Shown here piece after piece: positions 53,752 to 63,070 of a stretch of DNA of 64,000 nucleotides. The DNA comes from JADFUS01 sp964600025. GTDB lineage: Bacteria > Bacteroidota > Bacteroidia > Bacteroidales > Rikenellaceae. The notes beneath the pieces are model-generated. The model worked only from the letters and a program-made list of their open reading frames with translations, did not search any database and had not been told where the DNA came from. The stretch is from assembly GCA_964600025.1 (NCBI GenBank), contig CAZRHJ010000001.1:1-64000 (forward strand). Reading direction: 5' to 3'. Each line of letters begins with the position of its first letter. The first letter of the stretch is position 1. The translations under genes were made by a program, and so were the position numbers.

Positions 53752-53915
53752 TTTTTTTTCAAAAAAAATAAAAATATTTTTAGTACAATTTCATAATCAT
53801 TTAATATTCAATATCTTAAAAATTATACCTTTAATTCATTTTTTATAGATTAGATAAATTATACCTTAATATTTTGGTTTTCACGGCTATATTTTCTCAG
53901 TAAAATCAATAATAT

Positions 53916-54016
53916 TTACAGTGTTTTAATTTGTAGGAGGCTAAAAAAAAGATTCTCAAAAATTTTTATCTTTCCGAAATACACAAGATAGGCAAGTTTC
54001 GTTTTTAGCAAACTAT
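53916..54016 (+). repeat. Dispersed repeat remnant with shared flank (copy G)
   Basis: Begins TTACAGTGTTTTAATTTGTA, identical to 62870-62889, continues through AAAATTTTTATCTTTC (also at copy H), and keeps only the right arm: CACAAGATAGGCAAGTTTCG and TTTTTAGCAAACTA. The AACTCGG left arm and CATAAC core are lost. It lies in the divergent gap between the tRNA cluster and leuS. Confidence 0.7.
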
Positions 54017-54107
54017 ATTAAAAAAACATAAAAAGTATATTCAATCTATACTATATATAGGTTTTAATGATTATCTTTGCAAAGTTTTATATATTAATAA
54101 CAGACTT

Positions 54108-56870
54108 ATGGAGTACAATTTCAGAGAAATAGAAGCCAAATGGCAGAGCTATTGGCAAGATAAAAAAGTTTATAGAGTAGATGTAGACAACTCTCGTCCA
54201 AAATTCTATGTTTTGGATATGTTCCCTTATCCATCAGGAGCAGGACTACACGTTGGACACCCACTTGGATACATTGCATCAGACATTTATTCTCGCTACA
54301 AACGCACAAAGGGATTTAATGTACTTCACCCAATGGGTTACGACTCTTATGGACTTCCAGCAGAACAATATGCTATCCAAACTGGACAGCACCCAGCTAT
54401 CACAACAGAACAAAACATTGCTCGTTATCGTGAGCAAATGGACAAAATAGGTTTTTCGTATGATTGGTCACGTGAAGTTCGAACTTGCGAACCAAACTAC
54501 TACAAATGGACTCAATGGGCATTTGCAAAAATGTACAAACATTATTACAATACCGCCGAGCAAAAAGCAAAGCCAATCGAAGAGCTTATAGCTGAATTTG
54601 AGAAAAACGGCACACAAAACATCAATGCGGCTTGTACAAAAGAGCTTTGTTTTAGTGCAGAAGAATGGAGAGAGAAAAACGAAGCACAAAAAGAAGAAGT
54701 TTTACAAAACTACCGTTTGGCGTTCAGAGCAGATACTCTTGTGAATTGGTGTCAAGAATTAGGTACAGTTTTGGCAAACGACGAAGTAAAAGACGGATTG
54801 TCGGAGCGTGGAGGATTTCCAGTTGTTCAGAAACATATGAAACAATGGTCGCTTAGAGTATCAGCCTATGCTGCAAGATTGCTAAACGATATGGAAAACT
54901 TGGAGTGGAGCGATTCGCTAAAAGAAATTCAAAAAAACTGGATTGGCCGTTCACAAGGAGCTCAAATGTTTTTTGATATTGTTGGACACGACGAGAAATT
55001 AGAAATTTTCACAACTCGCCCTGACACTATCTACGGAGTTTCGTTTATGGTTATTGCACCAGAGCACGAATGGGCTATGATGCTAACAACAGACCAGCAC
55101 AAACAAGAGGTTGAACAATACCTACAAGACACAAAGAAACGCTCAGAGCGTGAACGTATGACAGACACAAAACGTGTTAGTGGTGCATTCACAGGTTCTT
55201 ACGCAATAAATCCTTTCACAAACGAGCAAGTTCCAATTTATGTAAGTGATTATGTACTTGCGGGTTATGGTACTGGTGCTATTATGGCAGTTCCAGCACA
55301 CGACAGTAGAGACTGGGCTTTTGCACGTCATTTCTCACTTCCTATCGTTCCAGTCGTAGAGGGTGGAGATGTAGAAAAAGAAAGCTACGATGCAAAAGAA
55401 GGCAAAATGATAAACTCTGAGATAATAAACGGACTTGATGTTAAAGAAGCTATCTCAATTATGTTTGACGAAGTCGAAAAACGTGGACTTGGCAAAAAAC
55501 AAATAAACTACCGCCTACGTGATGCAATTTTCTCACGCCAAAGATATTGGGGCGAACCATTCCCAATCTACTACAAAGACGGAGTTTCTTATGTTGTGGA
55601 AGAAGACAAACTTCCATTAGAATTGCCACACATCAAAGACTTTGGCCCTACAAGTGAGGGAGAACCACCTTTGGCACGTGTCGAGAATTGGAAAACACCA
55701 GAGGGCTACCCTTACGAACTAAGCACAATGCCCGGATTTGCAGGTTCATCTGCGTATTATTTGCGATATATGGACAACACAAACAGCGAAGCATTAGTAT
55801 CAAAAGAGGCTAACGAATATTGGGAAAATGTGGATTTATATGTTGGTGGTATCGAACACGCAACAGGACACTTGATTTACTCACGTTTCTGGAACAAATT
55901 CTTGTACGACTTGGGCTATATCTGCAAAGACGAGCCTTTCAAAAAACTTGTTAATCAAGGTATGATTCAAGGACGTTCCAATTTTGTATATAGAATTAAA
56001 AATACTAACAAATTTGTTTCATTAGGGCTAAAAGACAATTACGACACACAAGAATTACACGTTGATGTAAATATTGTGAGAAACGATATTTTGGATATTG
56101 AGGCTTTCAGAAATTGGAGACCAGAGTTCAAAGATAGTGAGTTTGAACTTGAAGATGGCAAATACATCTGTGGTTGGGCAGTCGAAAAAATGTCTAAATC
56201 AATGTTTAACGTTGTCAATCCAGACTCGATTGTAGAGAAATACGGTGCCGACACTTTGCGTATCTACGAAATGTTCTTAGGGCCATTGGAACAATCAAAA
56301 CCTTGGGACACAAACGGAATTGACGGAGTACACAAATTCTTGCGTAAATTCTGGAAATTATTCTTTGACAAAGACGGAAACTTCACAGTTAGCGACGAAA
56401 AACCAACAGCAGAGGAATACAAAACACTTCACAAAACTATCAAAAAGGTAGAAACAGACATCGAGAACTTCTCGTTCAACACATCTGTAAGTGCTTTTAT
56501 GATTTGCGTTAATGCTCTTTCGGATATGAAGTGCAACAAACGTGAAATACTTTCTGATTTCACTGTTTTGTTATCATCTTTTGCTCCCCACATTACCGAA
56601 GAGTTGTGGTCTTTGTTAGGCAATACAACATCTGTAATAGATGCTACGTTCCCTATATTCAACGAAAAATATTTGATAGAAGATTCATTTGATTACCCTA
56701 TATCATTCAACGGCAAAGTACGTTTCAAAAAACAATATGCTTTGGATTCAGATTCAAAAGAGATTGAAAAAGACATTCTTTATGACGAGAACACACTAAA
56801 ATTCTTGGACGGAAAAGCAGTTAAGAAAGTTATAGTCGTCAAAGGAAGAATTATAAACATTGTATCATAA
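54108..56870 (+). CDS. leuS: Leucyl-tRNA synthetase
   Basis: Class Ia synthetase charging tRNA-Leu. The 920-residue protein has the HIGH motif as HVGH at 48-51 (PSGAGLHVGHPLGY) and the KMSKS loop at 694-698. The CP1 editing domain lies between them (TTRPDTIYGVSFMV, then GTGAIMAVPAHDSRDWAFA with the conserved editing Asp). The insertion around 655-690 with WRPEFKDSEFELEDGKY is typical of Bacteroidota. It opens the plus-strand run of genes to 62790; the next gene follows after 16 bp. Confidence 0.97.
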   Translation: MEYNFREIEAKWQSYWQDKKVYRVDVDNSRPKFYVLDMFPYPSGAGLHVGHPLGYIASDIYSRYKRTKGFNVLHPMGYDSYGLPAEQYAIQTGQHPAITTEQNIARYREQMDKIGFSYDWSREVRTCEPNYYKWTQWAFAKMYKHYYNTAEQKAKPIEELIAEFEKNGTQNINAACTKELCFSAEEWREKNEAQKEEVLQNYRLAFRADTLVNWCQELGTVLANDEVKDGLSERGGFPVVQKHMKQWSLRVSAYAARLLNDMENLEWSDSLKEIQKNWIGRSQGAQMFFDIVGHDEKLEIFTTRPDTIYGVSFMVIAPEHEWAMMLTTDQHKQEVEQYLQDTKKRSERERMTDTKRVSGAFTGSYAINPFTNEQVPIYVSDYVLAGYGTGAIMAVPAHDSRDWAFARHFSLPIVPVVEGGDVEKESYDAKEGKMINSEIINGLDVKEAISIMFDEVEKRGLGKKQINYRLRDAIFSRQRYWGEPFPIYYKDGVSYVVEEDKLPLELPHIKDFGPTSEGEPPLARVENWKTPEGYPYELSTMPGFAGSSAYYLRYMDNTNSEALVSKEANEYWENVDLYVGGIEHATGHLIYSRFWNKFLYDLGYICKDEPFKKLVNQGMIQGRSNFVYRIKNTNKFVSLGLKDNYDTQELHVDVNIVRNDILDIEAFRNWRPEFKDSEFELEDGKYICGWAVEKMSKSMFNVVNPDSIVEKYGADTLRIYEMFLGPLEQSKPWDTNGIDGVHKFLRKFWKLFFDKDGNFTVSDEKPTAEEYKTLHKTIKKVETDIENFSFNTSVSAFMICVNALSDMKCNKREILSDFTVLLSSFAPHITEELWSLLGNTTSVIDATFPIFNEKYLIEDSFDYPISFNGKVRFKKQYALDSDSKEIEKDILYDENTLKFLDGKAVKKVIVVKGRIINIVS

Positions 56871-56886
56871 TTTAAAAAACTAAAAA

Positions 56887-57804
56887 ATGCAGTTGTCCTA
56901 CAAACAAGTTTTCCGTGAACTAAAATCGTACTCTGTACTTACATTAGGTATGTTCGTGTACGCATTTAGTTGGATAACAATCATCACCCCTGCAAAATTC
57001 ATTTCAGGAGGTATCACTGGTGTGTCATTAATTTTATTTTATGCCACTGGTGGCGAAGAAGGTGGAGGTATTCCTATTGGTATTTCCTACATCATCATCA
57101 ATGGCTGTCTGCTACTAATTGGTTCGTTGGTTCTCGGCTGGGTATTTGGAGTCAAAACAATTTTTTGCACCCTTGCCATAAGTTTCTTTTTAACTATTGG
57201 TCAGCAGTATTTCCCTGGGGATTTATTCGGGATTAGCGACGACAAATTATTATCTGCTATCCTTGGTGGTTTACTTTGCGGTTGGGGTATTTCTCGTGCA
57301 GTAGTAGAAGGAGGAAGTTCTGGCGGAACAGATATCTTGGCAATGATTATCAATAAGTTCAAGACTATTAGCTTTGGTACTATAATCGTTGCATTTGATA
57401 TAATCATTGTAGGGTCTTCTTATTTTATCACAAACGATATCACAACTATCATCTATGGTTATGTTTCAACTATCGTTTTGGGTTATGCTGCCGATGTATC
57501 CATAGGTGGTCGCAAACGTACTTGCCAAATAACAATTATTTCTCCACTTTACACAGAGATTTCTGATGCAATCATCAAAACTGGTAGAGGAGTTACGCTT
57601 ATGGACGCTCAGGGCTGGTACACAAAGAAAGACCAAAAGGTTATTATGGTTTTTTGTAGAGCACAACAAGCTCGTGAGATTCAATACATAGCAAAAGACA
57701 TTGACGAAAACGCATTTATATCTATTGCAAATGTTTCTGGCGTATGGGGAAATGGCTTTGAAAAGTTATTAAACACAGGCAAAAAGAAAAAACAAACTGT
57801 ATAA
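56887..57804 (+). CDS. YitT-family membrane protein (DUF161/DUF2179)
   Basis: 305 residues: about five hydrophobic helices (to ~205) containing TPAKFISGGITGVSLI, LGGLLCGWGISRAVVEGGSSGGTDI and the SFGTIIVAFDIIIV segment, then a C-terminal cytoplasmic domain of the DUF2179 type (TIISPLYTEISDAIIKTGRGVTLMDAQGWY). These proteins are thought to be transporters, but no substrate is established. It lies 16 bp after leuS and 14 bp before the M23 gene. Confidence 0.88.
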   Translation: MQLSYKQVFRELKSYSVLTLGMFVYAFSWITIITPAKFISGGITGVSLILFYATGGEEGGGIPIGISYIIINGCLLLIGSLVLGWVFGVKTIFCTLAISFFLTIGQQYFPGDLFGISDDKLLSAILGGLLCGWGISRAVVEGGSSGGTDILAMIINKFKTISFGTIIVAFDIIIVGSSYFITNDITTIIYGYVSTIVLGYAADVSIGGRKRTCQITIISPLYTEISDAIIKTGRGVTLMDAQGWYTKKDQKVIMVFCRAQQAREIQYIAKDIDENAFISIANVSGVWGNGFEKLLNTGKKKKQTV

Positions 57805-57818
57805 GTTAATATTTGCGT

Positions 57819-59141
57819 ATGAACCAAAATAATAACACACAAAATACAAACCCAAAGTTTAAACTTAAACTTTGGGTTAAAGTATTTTTATGGACATTAC
57901 TATTAATCGTCTTATTTTTTGTCGGCAAATTCCTAATATCTGCATTGACACACAAGCCCGAAGAATCATTAGAAACAGAAACTGTCAGCGAATTTTTTAT
58001 GGGAGTTTGTGTTGATTCTCTGCAAGTCGATGAATATACGGTGCAAAACAATCAAACACTCTCAGATATTTTGTTTGACTATGGAATAACGGCAAACACT
58101 ATTCATAACATAGCGAATGTAGACAAAGAGAAATTTGATGTACGAAACATAAAAGCAGGAAATAAATACTATATGATAAGCACTACGGACTCTATTCCTA
58201 CTGCAAAATATTTTATTTATGGCAAAAACAAAATTGACTATGCTATATGCTCACTAAACGACAGTGTAGAGGTGAGCTTGTTCTCAAAAGAAATAACTAC
58301 CGAACGCAAAAAACTTTCGGCAGAGATAAATTCTTCGCTATATATGGCTATCAAAAATGCAGGTGGAAGTGATGAACTAACATCTATTATGGCAGATGTA
58401 TATCAATGGACAATCGACTTTTACGGAATTCAAAAAGGAGATAGTTTTGATGTGATGTATGATGTACTAAAAGTAGATAGCAGCGAAATAGGAATAAAAA
58501 ATATAATTGCAGCAAAATTTGTTCATATGAACAAAGATTACTACGCAATAGGCTACGAAGATGGAGGCAAAAAAGGATTTTGGGATCAAGATGGCGAAAG
58601 CCTTAAAAAATCTTTCCTAAAAGCACCTCTAAAATTTTCACGCATATCGTCGACTTTCTCAAACGCCAGACGACACCCAGTTTTGAGAATTGTCCGACCT
58701 CACCACGGTGTAGATTATGCTGCACCAGCAGGAACTCCCGTATGGGCAGTTGCAGATGGAGTTGTGGTTAGACGTTCGTTTGATAGAGGAGGTGGAAACA
58801 CTATAAAAATCAAACACAACGTGCGTGGAGGACGCTATACTACTGGCTACTTACACCTACGAGCATTTGCCAAAGGAATAACAGTTGGTAAACACGTAAG
58901 CCAAGGAGATGTGATTGGTTATGTTGGATCAACAGGACTTTCAACTGGACCACACTTAGATTACCGTATTTGGGAGAATGGAAAACCAGTCAATCCACTC
59001 AGAATGACACAAGAAAAAGGCAAACCAATTAGCGATAGCCTGAAAGTTCAGTTTATGAATTACAAAGACAGCATAATTGGAGTTTTGTATGCCAAAATAG
59101 ATACTTTGCAGAATGGAAAAATTACCGATAGAAATAATTAA
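57819..59141 (+). CDS. M23-family peptidoglycan endopeptidase, membrane anchored
   Basis: 440 residues from the ATG at 57819; a TTG two codons earlier is less likely. A single N-terminal membrane helix (about 18-38) anchors it facing the periplasm. A middle region (about 70-260) precedes the LytM domain. The zinc site is complete: HHGVDYAAPAGTPVWA with the first His and Asp, YLHLRAFAKG, and GPHLDYRIWENGKPVNP with the last His. It should cut cross-links in peptidoglycan during growth. The 3' end overlaps the next gene by 29 nt. Confidence 0.9.
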   Translation: MNQNNNTQNTNPKFKLKLWVKVFLWTLLLIVLFFVGKFLISALTHKPEESLETETVSEFFMGVCVDSLQVDEYTVQNNQTLSDILFDYGITANTIHNIANVDKEKFDVRNIKAGNKYYMISTTDSIPTAKYFIYGKNKIDYAICSLNDSVEVSLFSKEITTERKKLSAEINSSLYMAIKNAGGSDELTSIMADVYQWTIDFYGIQKGDSFDVMYDVLKVDSSEIGIKNIIAAKFVHMNKDYYAIGYEDGGKKGFWDQDGESLKKSFLKAPLKFSRISSTFSNARRHPVLRIVRPHHGVDYAAPAGTPVWAVADGVVVRRSFDRGGGNTIKIKHNVRGGRYTTGYLHLRAFAKGITVGKHVSQGDVIGYVGSTGLSTGPHLDYRIWENGKPVNPLRMTQEKGKPISDSLKVQFMNYKDSIIGVLYAKIDTLQNGKITDRNN

Positions 59142-59538
59142 ATTCATCAAACGACACCACGTTTTAACTTTGGCTACCGTAAGCAATAATATACCATATA
59201 CATCTAATATGTTTTATTGTTTTGTGGAGGACAAAGGCTATTTTGTGTTTACCTCCGACGATAATACAAAACACATAAACGACGTTAAGGGAAATGACAA
59301 TGTAGCAATAAATATTGTGCTTGAAACTCGCATAGTTGGTAAGATTCAAGGACTACAAGCTACTGGCAAAATTTTCAAACCTTGCGAAGAGGAAATGAGT
59401 TTAATCAAAAAATCATATCTCAAAAAGTATCCTTACGCAGCTGTTATGGAGCTAAATTTGTGGGTAGTAGAAATGAAAACTGCCAAACTAACAGACAACG
59501 CACTTGGTTTTGGCAAGAAAATTAAATGGGAAAAATAA
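59113..59538 (+). CDS. PNPOx-like flavin/FMN-binding fold protein (YhbP-like)
   Basis: 141 residues with a pyridoxamine 5'-phosphate oxidase-like split barrel: HHVLTLATVSNNIPYTSNMFY at the N terminus, YFVFTSDDNTKHINDVKGN, and VAINIVLETRIVGKIQGLQATG. It resembles the small UPF0306/YhbP group, whose activity is unknown. A flavin may be bound, but no cofactor motif is certain. The start at 59113 lies inside the M23 gene; no later Met fits the family as well. Confidence 0.8.
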   Translation: MEKLPIEIIKFIKRHHVLTLATVSNNIPYTSNMFYCFVEDKGYFVFTSDDNTKHINDVKGNDNVAINIVLETRIVGKIQGLQATGKIFKPCEEEMSLIKKSYLKKYPYAAVMELNLWVVEMKTAKLTDNALGFGKKIKWEK

Positions 59539-59540
59539 AT

Positions 59541-60557
59541 ATGTATAACAAAACAGACAGAGTAGTTATTTTTGGAGCAAACGGACAAGTTGGCTCTTAT
59601 ATAACCGCACACTATGTTTGTTGTGCCTACACAAACCTATACTGTGTTGTACGAGAAGGTTGCGACACATCTGTTATGCAAAATGTAGCGGAAAGCTATG
59701 GTATTAAAGATATTTTCTCAAAGATTAATTTCATTTATGCAGATTGCTCACTATTTATAGACGTATTGGAGATTATCCAAAAAGGGGATATAGTAATTAA
59801 TGCAGCGGCAAAGGTTTCGTTATCAAATACAGACGAGTCAATCATACACACAAATATCGAGATAGCCTATGCGATTGCACAATCTGCCAAAGAAAAGGAA
59901 GCAAAAGTAGCTATCCAAATTAGCAGTATTGCCACATTGGACTCATCAAAAAACATAGTAAGCGAAACAAGTGTTCCTCAATCCATTCTCAAAAAAAGTC
60001 TCTATGCTCAAAGTAAGTTCTACTCTGAGGGAGAGTTTTGGAGAATACACTACGATTCTACAAATATTATTATCGTAAACCCTTCTGTTATTTTGGGAAT
60101 TGGAAATTTTGATGGTAATAGCTCTGCAAATATCTTCAAACGCCTATCCAAAGGAGTTTCGTTTGCGACAAACGGAGTTACTGGCTATGTTTCGGCAAAA
60201 GATGTTGCACGAGCAGTAGAAAGCCTTTCGCAAAACCCTAAGGCATTTGGACAAAGATATATTCTGAATGGGGAAAATCTATCGTATAAGGATTTAATCA
60301 ATATGATAAATACACAATTTGGACACCCAAATGCAAAATATATACTACCAGACAACATTATTAGCATTGCGAGTTTTTGCCTAAAATTTTTGTCAAAATT
60401 AGGTTTAAAAACCAGCATTACCCACCAAAACATTAAGGATTTTGGCAAAAAAACATATTATTCGTCTGATAAAATAAAACAATTACTAAACTTTGAATTT
60501 ACGCCAATACAATCTATCGTAGAGGAAAGCGTTAAATATTATAAAAAGATAAAATAA
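59541..60557 (+). CDS. NAD(P)-dependent epimerase/dehydratase family protein (extended SDR)
   Basis: About 338 residues from the Met at 59541 (MYNKTDRVVIFGAN), 2 bp after the preceding stop; a start at 59526 is possible and would overlap. The Rossmann fold has GANGQVGSY for the nucleotide and VINAAAKVSLSNTDESI. The SDR catalytic Tyr-x-x-x-Lys is seen as YAQSK in KKSLYAQSKFYSEGEFW. The region PSVILGIGNFDG fits sugar-nucleotide or sterol-type extended SDRs. The substrate is not clear. It immediately precedes tgt with no gap. Confidence 0.82.
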   Translation: MYNKTDRVVIFGANGQVGSYITAHYVCCAYTNLYCVVREGCDTSVMQNVAESYGIKDIFSKINFIYADCSLFIDVLEIIQKGDIVINAAAKVSLSNTDESIIHTNIEIAYAIAQSAKEKEAKVAIQISSIATLDSSKNIVSETSVPQSILKKSLYAQSKFYSEGEFWRIHYDSTNIIIVNPSVILGIGNFDGNSSANIFKRLSKGVSFATNGVTGYVSAKDVARAVESLSQNPKAFGQRYILNGENLSYKDLINMINTQFGHPNAKYILPDNIISIASFCLKFLSKLGLKTSITHQNIKDFGKKTYYSSDKIKQLLNFEFTPIQSIVEESVKYYKKIK

Positions 60558-61688
60558 ATGAAATTCACACTTGAAAACATAGACAAAGGCTCATTTGCAC
60601 GTGCTGGAAAGATAGAAACAGACCACGGAGTTATCCATACTCCTATATTTATGCCTGTTGGTACAGCAGCAACCGTAAAAGGAGTTTTTCACAGAGATTT
60701 GGTCGAAGAGGTAAATGCCGAGATAATTTTGGGCAACACTTACCATTTATATCTCCGTCCGGGTTTGGATATTCTACAAAAAGCAGGTGGACTACATAAA
60801 TTTTCGAGCTGGGACAAACCTATTTTGACAGATAGTGGTGGTTTTCAAGTATTTTCACTGGCGGCCAACCGCAAAATCACCGAAGAAGGTTGCAAATTTA
60901 GCTCTCATATTGACGGTTCAAAACACCTTTTCACTCCCGAAAACGTGATTGATACACAAAGAATTATCGGTGCAGATATAATGATGGCTTTTGACGAATG
61001 TCCTCCGGGAACCGCCGAAAGGTCTTACGCCTCAAAATCATTGGACTTGACTCACCGTTGGTTAGAAAGATGTTTCAAACAATATCATAGCACAGACCCA
61101 AAATACGGTCATTACCAATCATTATTCCCAATCGTACAAGGTTGCGTTTACGAAGATTTACGCCGTAAATCTGCCGAATTTGTAAAACAATTCGATGCGG
61201 ACGGTTACGCTATTGGAGGATTGGCTGTTGGCGAACCAGCCGAACAGATGTACAGTATGATAGAGGTCGTAAACGATATTCTTCCTACCGACCGTCCTCG
61301 ATATTTGATGGGAGTTGGTACTCCTATGAATATATTGGAGGCAATAGAAAGAGGTGTAGATATGTTTGATTGCGTTATGCCTACACGCAACGGACGTAAC
61401 GGTATGCTATTCACTTGGGACGGTATAATAAACATACGCAACAAAAAATGGGAAGAAGATTTCTCCCCAATAGACGAAAATAGCGACTGTTTTGTAGATA
61501 AAGTATATTCAAAAGCATATTTACGCCATTTATCTATCTCAAACGAGATGCTTGCAGCACAAATATCTTCGATGCACAATCTTGCATTTTATTTGCAATT
61601 AGTCAAAACTGCACGTGAAAAAATCATTGCAGGCGAGTTCAAAACGTGGAAAGAAAACATTCTACCTATAATATCAAAACGTAGATAA
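60558..61688 (+). CDS. tgt: Queuine tRNA-ribosyltransferase
   Basis: Tgt exchanges guanine-34 for preQ1 in tRNAs with GUN anticodons. 376 residues. Seen: TDSGGFQVFSL (Asp92), DECPPG, VQGCVYEDLR, GGLAVGEP, and FDCVMPTRNGRNG with the nucleophile Asp. The zinc ligands are unusual. The canonical C-x-C-x2-C is reduced to Cys311 alone (C-F-V-D-K-V), although His340 in MHNLAFY remains. Zinc binding at this site is therefore doubtful. It overlaps nothing and is 1 bp before the LptF/G-like gene. Confidence 0.94.
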   Translation: MKFTLENIDKGSFARAGKIETDHGVIHTPIFMPVGTAATVKGVFHRDLVEEVNAEIILGNTYHLYLRPGLDILQKAGGLHKFSSWDKPILTDSGGFQVFSLAANRKITEEGCKFSSHIDGSKHLFTPENVIDTQRIIGADIMMAFDECPPGTAERSYASKSLDLTHRWLERCFKQYHSTDPKYGHYQSLFPIVQGCVYEDLRRKSAEFVKQFDADGYAIGGLAVGEPAEQMYSMIEVVNDILPTDRPRYLMGVGTPMNILEAIERGVDMFDCVMPTRNGRNGMLFTWDGIINIRNKKWEEDFSPIDENSDCFVDKVYSKAYLRHLSISNEMLAAQISSMHNLAFYLQLVKTAREKIIAGEFKTWKENILPIISKRR

Positions 61689-61689
61689 T

Positions 61690-62790
61690 ATGAAGTTGAG
61701 CGACTTGAAAGTCAAAAAGTTAGACCTATATATAATGGGCAAATTCTTAGGTACATATTTCTTTACCTTGGGTTTGCTAATTGTCATTGTCGTTATTTTT
61801 GATATGAGCGAAAAGGTTGAAGATTTTTTGGAAAATCACGCCCCCGCTTCCGAAATAGCTTTTGACTATTACGTAAATTTCATTCCGTTCTTTATGAACC
61901 AATTTAGTGGTCTGATAACATTTATTTCTGTTATCTTGTTTACCTCCAAAATGGCTTATCAAACCGAGATTATCGCAATTCTTTCAGGCGGTGTGAGTTT
62001 CAAAAGACTACTCTACCCCTATGCCTTGTCAGCTCTTATTATTACATTTTTTTCTTTGGCTCTAAATCTATATATTATTCCTATCTCAAACCAACAACGT
62101 ATAGAATTTGAGATAAAATACCTCAAAAAAAACCAGAGAAACCTATATGATGATTATGTTTACCGACAAATTGAACCGGGAACATTTATCCAAATACGTG
62201 GTTACAGCCGACGCACAAATTCTGCCGACTTTATAGTAATTTCTACCCAAAAAGACGGAGAATTAGTATCAATGCTTTCTGCCGAAAGAGCCCAGTTCAA
62301 CAAAGAAAACAACCATTGGACAGCTCACAAGTATATGGTACGTAAGTTCGAAAACGGTGTCGAAACTCTCCAAAAACACAAAGACTTAGACACTCTCGTA
62401 AATCTTACTGTTGCCGAATTAGGTAGGATTAACAACCACATAGTAACCCTAAATGCACCTCAACTAAACCAATTTATCGACGAACAAATAGCAAAAGGTT
62501 CCGACCTTATGCCCTATCTATATGTCGAAAAACAAAACAGACTGGCTTACCCAATAGCCACCATAATACTTACCCTTATCGGAGTTTCACTTTCGAGTCG
62601 CAAAGTCCGCGGCGGCACTGGTTTCCACATAAGTGCAGGTATTGCACTATGTTTCTCCTACATACTTATTATGAGATTTGGCAACGAATACGCCAAAGCC
62701 AACACCCAATGGGCATCACTCGCCGTCTGGGTTCCAAACATCATCTACACCTTCATTGCCATCTATCTCTATCACAAAGCCCCAAAATAG
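61690..62790 (+). CDS. LptF/LptG-family permease of the lipopolysaccharide transporter
   Basis: 366 residues: three N-terminal helices (GKFLGTYFFTLGLLIVIVVIF, and helices near 75-95 and 100-125), a periplasmic beta-jellyroll region (~130-265), and three C-terminal helices including AYPIATIILTLIGVSLS and FHISAGIALCFSYILIM. This is the layout of YjgP/YjgQ permeases, which lift LPS from the inner membrane with LptB. Whether it is LptF or LptG cannot be told. It ends the plus-strand run and has a terminator 50 bp later. Confidence 0.9.
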   Translation: MKLSDLKVKKLDLYIMGKFLGTYFFTLGLLIVIVVIFDMSEKVEDFLENHAPASEIAFDYYVNFIPFFMNQFSGLITFISVILFTSKMAYQTEIIAILSGGVSFKRLLYPYALSALIITFFSLALNLYIIPISNQQRIEFEIKYLKKNQRNLYDDYVYRQIEPGTFIQIRGYSRRTNSADFIVISTQKDGELVSMLSAERAQFNKENNHWTAHKYMVRKFENGVETLQKHKDLDTLVNLTVAELGRINNHIVTLNAPQLNQFIDEQIAKGSDLMPYLYVEKQNRLAYPIATIILTLIGVSLSSRKVRGGTGFHISAGIALCFSYILIMRFGNEYAKANTQWASLAVWVPNIIYTFIAIYLYHKAPK

Positions 62791-62840
62791 GGTCTTTACC
62801 CCACACCACAGATATACGGCAATTATGCAAAGAAATAAAA

Positions 62841-62879
62841 AACACTGTAATACATTAATTAATAATGCATTACAGTGTT
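62841..62879. terminator. Bidirectional terminator between the lptF/G-like gene and glycogen phosphorylase
   Basis: A 17-bp stem with one mismatch (62841-62857 against 62863-62879) and a 5-nt loop, with A- and T-runs on the two sides. It is followed by repeat copy H. The right arm TTACAGTGTTTT is repeated at copy G without its left arm. Confidence 0.85.
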
Positions 62880-62911
62880 TTAATTTGTAAGGGATTTGGA
62901 AAATGATTTTT

Positions 62912-63070
62912 AAAATTTTTATCTTTCAGAAATCTTACAAGCTCCCAATAAACTCGGATCTCTTAGGCTATTTTGCTGATGGTCATAACGTAGCGTACTG
63001 GCGTACGTGAGTTATGAGCATCGGCGAAATAGACAAGATAGGCGAGTTTCGTTTTTAGCGGACAGTACTA
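62912..63070 (+). repeat. Dispersed palindromic repeat, complete reference copy (H1)
   Basis: Left flank AAAATTTTTATCTTTC and TTACAAGCTCCCAATA, left arm 62951-62989, apical part CGTACTGGCGTACG, right arm 63011-63048, and right end TTTTTAGCGGACAGTACTA. Left and right arms match at about 30 of 38 positions when one is reverse-complemented, so the element could fold as one long hairpin in either strand. It is the best-kept copy in the window. Confidence 0.9.

Noticed and set aside
57813..57818. TTG start for the M23 peptidase
   Set aside because: An ATG two codons later gives the same protein and is the simpler start.
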